Below, one piece after another: positions 56,690 to 64,000 of a stretch of 64,000 bases of DNA. Positions within the stretch are counted from its first letter, which is position 1. Every line of letters starts with the position of its first letter. The translations under genes were made by a program, and so were the position numbers. Source of the DNA: Takakia lepidozioides (lineage: Eukaryota; Streptophyta; Takakiopsida; Takakiales; Takakiaceae); the NCBI GenBank assembly GCA_030704615.1, contig CM060733.1:44640001-44704000 (forward strand). Reading direction: 5' to 3'. The notes under the pieces are model-generated. The model made no database searches. It worked only from the letters and a program-made list of their open reading frames with translations, and was not told the origin of the DNA.

Positions 56690-57901
56690 AACATGGCGGT
56701 GTTGTTATCATACATCTTTTGTATGACATAAGGTCCTTTCCACGGTGATTTAAGCTTAGAAGCTTGAATTTCCTTTCTTCTGCAACCATAGAACCAAATC
56801 CCCCGTCTTAAAAGTCTTTAACTTGCCTTCATCAAACTGTTCCTTTCGCTTCATCTGAATTCTGGTCATATTATCAGCTGCATCAGCACGTACTTCTTCC
56901 ACATGGTATAATTCATGTTTCCTGACCTTGATGGAGTCTTGCAATTCCATTCTTTTCCCCACTCCGTTCTCATGGTAGGTAACAGGAATTCCACTGGAAG
57001 TAAGGCTTCCATACCATAAACTAATTGGAATGGTGTATACTTAGTGGTGACTTTTATATGAAGTCCTGTATGACCACAAAGCTGTCAGCAGCTTTGTATC
57101 CCAATCCGTTCTGTTTGCATTGACTATCTTAGCCAGGATAGTACATAGTATTTTGTTGGTAGCCTCTGCCTGCCCATTACCCTGGGGTAATATGTTGTAC
57201 TCTTTCTATGCACAATCATAAACTCTTTAGTCAACAACTCAATGGTCTCATTCATGAAGTGACTTCCTTGATCACTGATAAATTCTAAGGGACAGCCAAA
57301 TCGTGTGTAAGTATTTCTCGTACAGGAACCTTGCTGTGGACTTGGCTGTGTTGTCCTTCAAAGCTTTAGCTTCCACCCACTTTGTAGTATAATCAGTGGC
57401 TGTAATTATGTACCTGTTTCGTGTATTCTTGGATGGTGGGTTAATTGGTCCAACAAAGTCTAGTCCCCATTTCTGAAATGGTTCCGTAGGCATTGTAGGA
57501 TGCAAGGCCATCCTTCCAGATCTCTGCAAAGGTCCTAGCCTCTGACATTCATCACACTTCTGACAATACTCGTGTACATCTTTGAACAAAGTAGGCCACC
57601 AGTATCCTGCGAGTAGTATCTTTCTACTGGTAGTCTCTTCTCCAAAATGACCTCCAGCCACTCCTTTATGAACTTCCGTCAAAACTTTATTTACTTCATG
57701 GTGGTACAAGCATCGTTTTAGTACTCCATCAGGTCCTAACTTATACATTCTGCTTCCTACCATAGTATAAGGTAAAGCTTTGATAGCGATTCTCTTCCTC
57801 TGCTCCTTACCATAACTAGGTGGGCACTGACCATGAGCAAGGTAGTATCTGATTGGCCACTGCCAATCTAACCATTCATCTGCACTTCCTTGCACCTCCA
57901 T
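56690..57901 (-). pseudogene. integrase of element B
   Basis: The zinc-binding part reads [20 protein letters not shown] and [11 protein letters not shown]. The catalytic core has [13 protein letters not shown] with its first aspartate, then [15 protein letters not shown] (about 57290-57230), then GQAEATNK (near 57160) after a small frame break. All three acidic residues are therefore present. The C-terminal part (56962-56700) matches the GDLVLWLQKKG segment of element A. Confidence 0.82.
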
Positions 57902-57959
57902 TACAAAAAACTCGCATCAGGTAACTGATCGTCCACTCCTGTGGCGGCCTCTCCTGTTG

Positions 57960-59220
57960 TTAGTCGTGACAAATGATCTGCCACAAGATGCAAACGGCCA
58001 GGCTTGTAAATACCTCGAACTCAAACTCATGCAAGATTATTAACCACCTCGCTATCCTTCCACTTATCAAAGGTTTGTTCACCAGATATATCAGAGCCTG
58101 GTGATCCACATAAAACATAAACTTTCTCCCAATAGGTAATGCCTGAATTTCTTGACTGCATAAATCATGCCAATGTCTTCTTTCCGTTGTGCTATAGTTC
58201 CTCTCAGCACTGTTCATCAACCGGCTAGCATAGTACACAGGTGAATCTATATTCCCTGTAACATTATGGGCTAACACCGCTCCCAACGCTTCTCCTGATG
58301 CATCGCAATGAACATTGAATACTACATGCCAGTGAGGGTTAATCAGTACAGGTGTAGTTGTTACTGACAGTGTAAGTTCCTCAAATGCCTGTTGACATTC
58401 CGCTGCCAGGTAAACTGCATCTTTCTTCAATAGTTTGCTCAATGGTGCTGTATTTGTGCATACCCTTTTGACAAATCTCCTGTAATAACTGGTTTGCCCA
58501 AGGAATCTCCGTAGACTTTTAACATTCATGGTGGGGAGAGGCTTTAATGGACTCTGACTTTCTGGATCCACAAGGAGTCCCTTCTACACACAATGTGTCC
58601 CAGAAGCACCCCTGAGTTCACACAGAAAGTACATTCTCTGGATTCAGGCCCAGACCTCTCATCCTACATCTGGCCAAACATAACTCCAATTTATGCAAGT
58701 GCTCACTCTTAGAGCTGTACACACTGAAATCATCCAGAAACCTGCATGAAATCCCGATACTCATGAAAAGATTCACTTATCACTCTCTGAAAGGTCGCTG
58801 GTGCATTACAAAGTCCAAAGGGCATGACTTTGTATGCATAAGCCCCCAGTCTGTGATGAAAGCTGTTTTCCCTTGGTCTTCTTCTGCCACTTGCACTTGA
58901 TTATAACCACTGAAGCCATCCATGAATGAGTACATCTCATGGGCCTGCCACAGTGTCTAATACTGCTTCTGTGAATGGCAAGGAAAGGATCTTCTCTTCG
59001 TACAAGCATTCAGCTTCTTATAGTTCACACATACTCTTAGTTTGCCATTCTTCTTGGAACTATAACAATGGGTGACAACCAAGTTGTACTCTATTGGGTA
59101 TATAAACTTAGGCCTCAGCCAACTTCTTATCTCTTCTCCAACCTTCTGTGCGTAGTTGGGATTCATTCTATACCTCGCCTGCTTGATTGGTACTGACCCT
59201 GGACCCTGGTTCCAGTTCAT
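57960..59220 (-). pseudogene. reverse transcriptase and RNase H of element B
   Basis: Reverse transcriptase starts near 59150 with SKKNGKLRVCVNYKKLNACT and holds FLDDFSVYSSK (about 58745-58710) as the catalytic box. RNase H (58571-57960) has VHCDASGEALGAVL, YYASRLMNSAERNYSTTERR and FYVDHQALIYL. Several frameshifts split the region, for example near 58960 and 58570. Confidence 0.85.
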
Positions 59221-59229
59221 CTTATGCTG

Positions 59230-62200
59230 ACAGACTTCAGTGGTATCCCTTTTAGATCCTCATAGCTCCAAGCAAATACATCTCTGTATTTGATGAACAA
59301 GCTTTTAGCTTCTTCGAAGAATTCCGCTCCAAATCAGCTCCTACTTTCACCATCCTCGTTTCCTCCTGAGTTCCCACATTTACTTCTCTCACCTGCTCAT
59401 CAGCTGTGTGATTGTCCAACCAGTCACCACTTCATCCTGTAAGCTCACAGTGGCTTGTTTCTTCTAGGATTTCTATTTCTCCTTCTCTCTCTTCATAGAA
59501 ATGTGATGGGTAAATGATAGTTTCCTTTCCTCTTCAGTTGGTGTTGCTGTCACTACACCACAGCAGATACCTCTCAAAACAACTTAGGCTTTCCAGCCGC
59601 ATCTCTGCAACTGCTCCCACTCTGGGTGTGCAGCAATAGGGTAGCTTCCTGCTCCTCATCCAGTCCTCCCTCTCCAGTCATACTCTCTGACTCCTCGAGG
59701 TCTTCTTGTAGCAGGTAATCCTACTAGATTTCTTTGTGGTAATTTGTATCTCTCGTGTATCCCATTATGCACAGTTAGTAACTGAGAATTCCCGTCATGG
59801 AATACCCTGGCCTGTTCAGCCACGGAGACGTCCCAATAATAAGGAGTAAGCCTCCATGACTTCATCCATTGTAATACAGTTACTGTGATCATAAAGATCA
59901 TTTTCTGTATCTGTATCTTGAACTCCTCTTATTAATCCCAATGGCTGTACACTTCTTTGATCTGCAGTGTTATTACTACTGTAAATGGGCTGGTTTCATG
60001 TTACTTAGACCAAGCTTCTTCCTTAATTGGTCTGTCATATATTTACTCCAGAACCACCATCTATCAGTACATCAGTTAGTTCTGTGCTTCCAATTCTCAA
60101 TTGGATTACTGGCATAGAATCATCAAAGTCCATGACTGGTTCTCGCCCTTCCGGCTTCACATTAATAACTGGTCACCTTGCTGTTCAGGTCTGTGTTTCC
60201 TGTCTCTTGGGCAATTCGATTGATTGCTGATACAGCCTGTGCCTACAATAAGGTGCCACAGCTAATAGCTGTCCAATGGTAATTTCTGCTTTGGTCTGAC
60301 ATATTACTTCAGCCAAAGTCTCTTCATTACTTTGCATGTCTGCATCTTCTTTTTCCTTTCTTCCTCACTCCCTTCTTTTTCTCCATCCGAATCAGAGGAA
60401 TCTGCCACAGGAATATCAGTACTCTTTGCATTTCCCTTATAGTATCTGCCACTTCCTTGTGCAGTTCCTTCTCATCTTTCCAAGTCTCTTCATCTTCAGG
60501 CATATCATTGCCACTTCCAGTCTCATCTTCTTCCTCTTCTACTGGAGGTATTAGTTTGGCTTTACTTTCTTGTTACTATCATTGTACTTACTTCTGGTAC
60601 AACACATGGCCTAACCATGTGAGCTGCCACCACTGGGCCCTCATTCACAGGAGCTCTCATCTCATTCTGGTGTCTTATCCAGAATGAACAGGCTGCCTTG
60701 CGATGTCCTGTTGATTACAATAGTAACATAGCTCTTCACCATTGGGTCCTCGCCCTTGGTCTGTTCTTGGATTATTTCTATAATCCTGATTCCCGGGCTG
60801 GTAATTCCCCTTTGGATTACCCTGATAGTTGCCTCTGGAATTTCCTTGGTAATTCCCTCTTGAATTACCTCTCCCTTCCATGCCATTGTTATAACCACCA
60901 GACCTACCATAGTGGTCTTGATCATTGTTTCTTCTTCTGGCTGGGGCTGCACCTGATGCACCCTTACTTGCCTAGGTTCTCTTGCAGCTGTCCTTCTGTT
61001 GTAGTAAATTCTCATTCTCAGTAGAATGGTTATCCATTTTACAGATAGTACAGTGTTTCTCCTTCATGTGGCATTCTGGTGGTATGGCCTTCATTCTGGC
61101 ACTTTGCACACCATAACACCCCTTCCTCCAATGTGTTGCAGCCTCTGTGGCATACTTCTTCAAGATTTCTTCCAATTTTTTTTCATAGTTATCCCTCTTC
61201 AACTTCTCCTTTCTCTTACTCTTTCTTTTTAGTTCTTGCTCTTCTTCTTCATCTGACTCATCCTCATCTCAGAGTCCTCATCTTCTTTTTTCTCTCTCCT
61301 CTCCTGAGCATTCCTAATTGCTCAATTCTGTTCGCAGTTTCAAATGCCTCCTCCACTGTATTATGGGGTAACATATCCACTTTCTTTGCAACTCTGGTCT
61401 TAGTCCACTCACAAACCAAGTCTTCTGTAACCCGGGCGCTGGTACTGCAGCCAGCTTTTTCATCATCAATTCCATCTTCTCCATATACTCTTCAACAGTT
61501 TCATGCTTCTTCTGCTTCAGCTGTTGTAAACTTCCATATACTTCATCCTCAGTTTTACTTGTCCTGAACCTATTTCGAAATGCTGTATTCAAGCCATTCC
61601 AGGTTAGGAAATGATTATCAGGAATCTTGCATACCATTCACTTGCTTTCTTGATAAGTGAACAAGGAAACAGTCTCATCTTGGCATCATCGCCATTCTCA
61701 TTGTTCACTATACACATGTGCTCAAATTGGCTAATGTGTACATCGGGATCCCCTTTTCCTGAATATATTGGAAAGGGTGGTTTTTGCCCGTGTTGGTTTT
61801 AACGCCATCTGTGGCCCTACCTTCTGCCCACTGACAGGTGCTGGCACCCTTGCTGGTGCTGGTCCTTCTGGACCTGTTGTTTTTTGTGGTGGATCTTCCA
61901 CCAAGTGGTGGCCCTTGAGCACTCCTTGCTTCTGGCCCCACGATATTCACAGTATTCCCAGCTTCAGTTGCACTACTTCCCACACTCCCTGTCCCCCCCC
62001 AAGCCAGATCCAGGTAGCCCGCCTGATCCCCCTGAGCCGACACCTTCGTTGGCCTGTGATCCAAGTGCTCCACTTGATCCAGGTCCAACGGGTTGGGATG
62101 TCCTGGTTGTAGTCTCAACCTCAGCTGTTGGGTCTACTTCTTCATATTCTTCCTCTTCCTAATTTCTTCTCTCTGTTTTCATCCTCCAAGTTCTGCCCTC

Positions 62201-62564
62201 GGGTTTCTTCTTCACTCATGTAACTCAACTGTAATGGTGTTGGAGAGTCTGAACTCTCCGTTGGCTCTGCCACATCCTCTTCTCCTTCTTCATCTTCTTC
62301 TGCTTCAGAAACTGGAGTTCCTGCTTTTGGTGTTCCATGCCAACTCTTATCAAAGATTTCTGTCAAGTCTTTTATCCAAGGATGTACCTCAGATCTTTCA
62401 CCTCGTGATTGATCTTCTTCCTGTACAAATTCCCTTAATCTTTCTTGCAAGAAACAGAAGGAGTGGCATCCAACTCTAGTTCTTCCGGTATAGGTGATGT
62501 ACCCTTTGATCTTGATGGTGTGAGAGGTCCAGATGATTCCCCTATGTCTATTCCTCTCTCCCAA
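59230..62564 (-). pseudogene. gag, zinc knuckles and protease region of element B
   Basis: Gag core 61637-61314: FLTWNGLNTAFRNRFRTSKT, LQQLKQKKHETVEEYMEKME and KTWFVSGLRPELQ, a standard retrotransposon gag domain. Two Cys/His clusters follow (CHMKEKHCTICKMDNHSTEN near 61080-61025, and CYYCNQQ near 60725), the second degenerate, with Gly/Asn-rich repeats NSRGNYQGN between them. The span 60660-59230 should hold the protease but is frameshifted, and I could not place the active site. Acidic N-terminal gag sequence lies at 62564-62142. Confidence 0.6.
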
Positions 62565-63236
62565 AGATATGGATAATTAGCTTTCAGATAGCTTTCTCTT
62601 TTGCTGAATATCTCTGTCGTCTAGCTTCTCTTTCATCACTCATGTCCCATGTCTTTCATTTCTTTTAATGTGGCAATAACCAAAACTCTCTTCTGTAATA
62701 TCTCTCGTATATGCCTGGGTTTCTTTCAAGCTTCAATGCACCCTTGGCTATACTTGAAGTCTCCGTTACCATATAACCATATGGCAAACAAGTCTGAAAA
62801 GCTGTTCTTGGTGTGAGTTTGATCCACAAAATATCCTTTGGAATCCAATTCTTTACCAGTACAAGCTCTTCATGCATACGAGTATAAACATTCATCTTTC
62901 TTTCTTCCCAGCCTTCAAACTCTACTCGTTTAATGGATAGCAATGCTATCACATAAACCAATGTTGGTAACCAACGTGCTCTTCCTCTACAGGCTACCTG
63001 ATAAATCTTTATCACTCCTTTCTCCCAGACCCCATTCTGGATCAGCATCATGCACTCGTTTAAGAATATTTTCTTTACAACCGTCTGGCAATTCCAAGAA
63101 CCTTTGAAAGAATTGTTTGGACAATCTTTCTTCCTTCGTTCCACAGGGAATTTGATTCACTTCAAATTCTTTAATGGTCCAACCACCATGATCCCACCAG
63201 ATGCCTGTCACATCTGGTTGTTCATGTCCCAGGTCC

Positions 63237-63251
63237 CCAGTATGGTCGCCA
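63237..63251 (-). promoter_or_regulatory. candidate primer-binding site of element B
   Basis: The minus strand next to the 5' LTR reads TTTGGCGACCATACTGGGG, the same as in element A. Confidence 0.55.
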
Positions 63252-63253
63252 AA

Positions 63254-64000
63254 TGTCGCGCGGCTTTTACTCACCCATCCCTTCGCTATTCGAGGTGGAA
63301 ACTCCAAGATAGAAGAGTTGGAAATCTCTAAGTACTCAGCCCGCGCAGAACAATCAGTCATGACCTACAGCTAGTGTATCATGGGGGTGTTTCCTATTTG
63401 TTTCCCTTTTGGTATTCATGTTACTACTTACCATTGATAATTAAGTATCAGTTTGCTTTATCAATCTATTGGATTCCATCAACTCATCCATTCATTCCAC
63501 AGCTTCACTCAGATCTCTCTACACAGTGCGATTGTATCGTAAAGTATCCGATTATGATTTATCAGGTATCAGGCCGAAGCCATTGTGTCTCTAATCTACT
63601 CTACAATATCATTACATACAGCTTGCATATATCAAGCATCTACTCATCATCTCTCTATCTTCACTTCCGTTCTCATCTCTGCCCGATCCCCTCTCCTCTA
63701 TCACCAAGAAGTCCTCCTCCGAATGCTGTCCAAATCCCCCTCCTTCATTCCCCGTTTTCCCTTTTATCTTCCTATCCGCGTTCTAACCGTTTCCCTCACT
63801 AACCGTCGTCTGTGACTAACATGTTCCCTTCGCAGGTGTTGTTCCCCACAGTCGTTCCCTGTCCTACTCTTCGTTCCCTATGATCGTGACAGCTGTGTCA
63901 AGCTGTGACTGGCTGTGTGAAACTGTGACGGGCTGTGACTGGCTGTGCGACTGTGTTTGGCTGTGTCGGGCTGTGACTGGCTGTGTGGCTGTGCCGGGCT
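63254..64000 (-). repeat. LTR of element B (5' LTR in element sense), truncated by the window
   Basis: Starts TGTCGCGCGGC and matches 50963-51710 closely. It ends within the CTGTGAC minisatellite. Confidence 0.9.

Larger units (their letters stand above)
50963..64000 (-). mobile_element. large LTR retrotransposon B (same family as A), running off the window
   Basis: Left LTR 50963-51996; right LTR from 63254, cut by the window end. Coding is on the minus strand. In the element's sense the order is leader (63237-62570), gag (62560-61200), zinc knuckles (61130-60660), protease region (about 60660-59230), reverse transcriptase and RNase H (59220-57960), integrase (57901-56690), extra ORF (56600-52028). 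Many frameshifts relative to A show this copy is dead, but unlike A it has no gap. It interrupts copy 3 of the ParB/methyltransferase-like gene. Confidence 0.9.

Overview
The window looks like repeat-rich nuclear DNA of a plant-lineage eukaryote, most likely a charophyte (streptophyte) green alga with a large genome such as Chara. The evidence is indirect: GT-AG introns, several Ty3/gypsy elements (one a chromovirus with an initiator-Met-tRNA primer site), a MULE-type transposase, and a gypsy element carrying a DNMT3-like methyltransferase, a combination I recall being reported from charophytes and dinoflagellates. The organism was not verified. No rRNA, tRNA, CRISPR array or bacterial-style operon was seen.

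Layout. 1-491 is a gap. 492-1905 is an array of GGCGCC-centred palindromes. 2253-7459 (+) is a multi-exon gene joining a ParB-like nuclease fold to a C-terminal domain resembling an amino-methyltransferase (N6A/N4C type). A second palindrome array follows (7590-8450). 8.7-12.4 kb holds three copies of an unrecognised ~185-residue protein family and a SWIM zinc-finger fragment, then a 70-bp tandem repeat. 13.2-16.85 kb has no gene I can support. 16.85-22.5 kb is a decayed Ty3/gypsy element whose order is gag, protease, C5-cytosine methyltransferase, reverse transcriptase, RNase H.

22.5-36.1 kb (-) is a second copy of the ParB/methyltransferase gene, now a pseudogene cut by three retrotransposons: the methyltransferase-bearing gypsy at its 3' end, a large LTR element (26060-35889) inside the ParB exon, and a nearly intact chromovirus (36144-43110) upstream. 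43.1-43.8 kb is another palindrome cluster. 43.8-46.3 kb (-) is a MULE-like transposase pseudogene. 46.8-47.4 kb (-) is a fourth copy of the unknown family, with an internal stop. 47.56-49.57 kb is a 2-kb palindrome array that is itself arranged as an inverted repeat. 49.8-50.96 kb (+) is the N-terminal part of a third ParB/methyltransferase copy, cut off by another large LTR element (50963 to beyond the window end).

Two themes run through the window. One is DNA-modification machinery: a cytosine methyltransferase inside a retrotransposon, and an expanded host family pairing ParB with a methyltransferase-like fold. The other is short CpG-rich palindromes, which sit upstream of and within introns of the lineage-specific genes. 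A functional link between the two is only a hypothesis.
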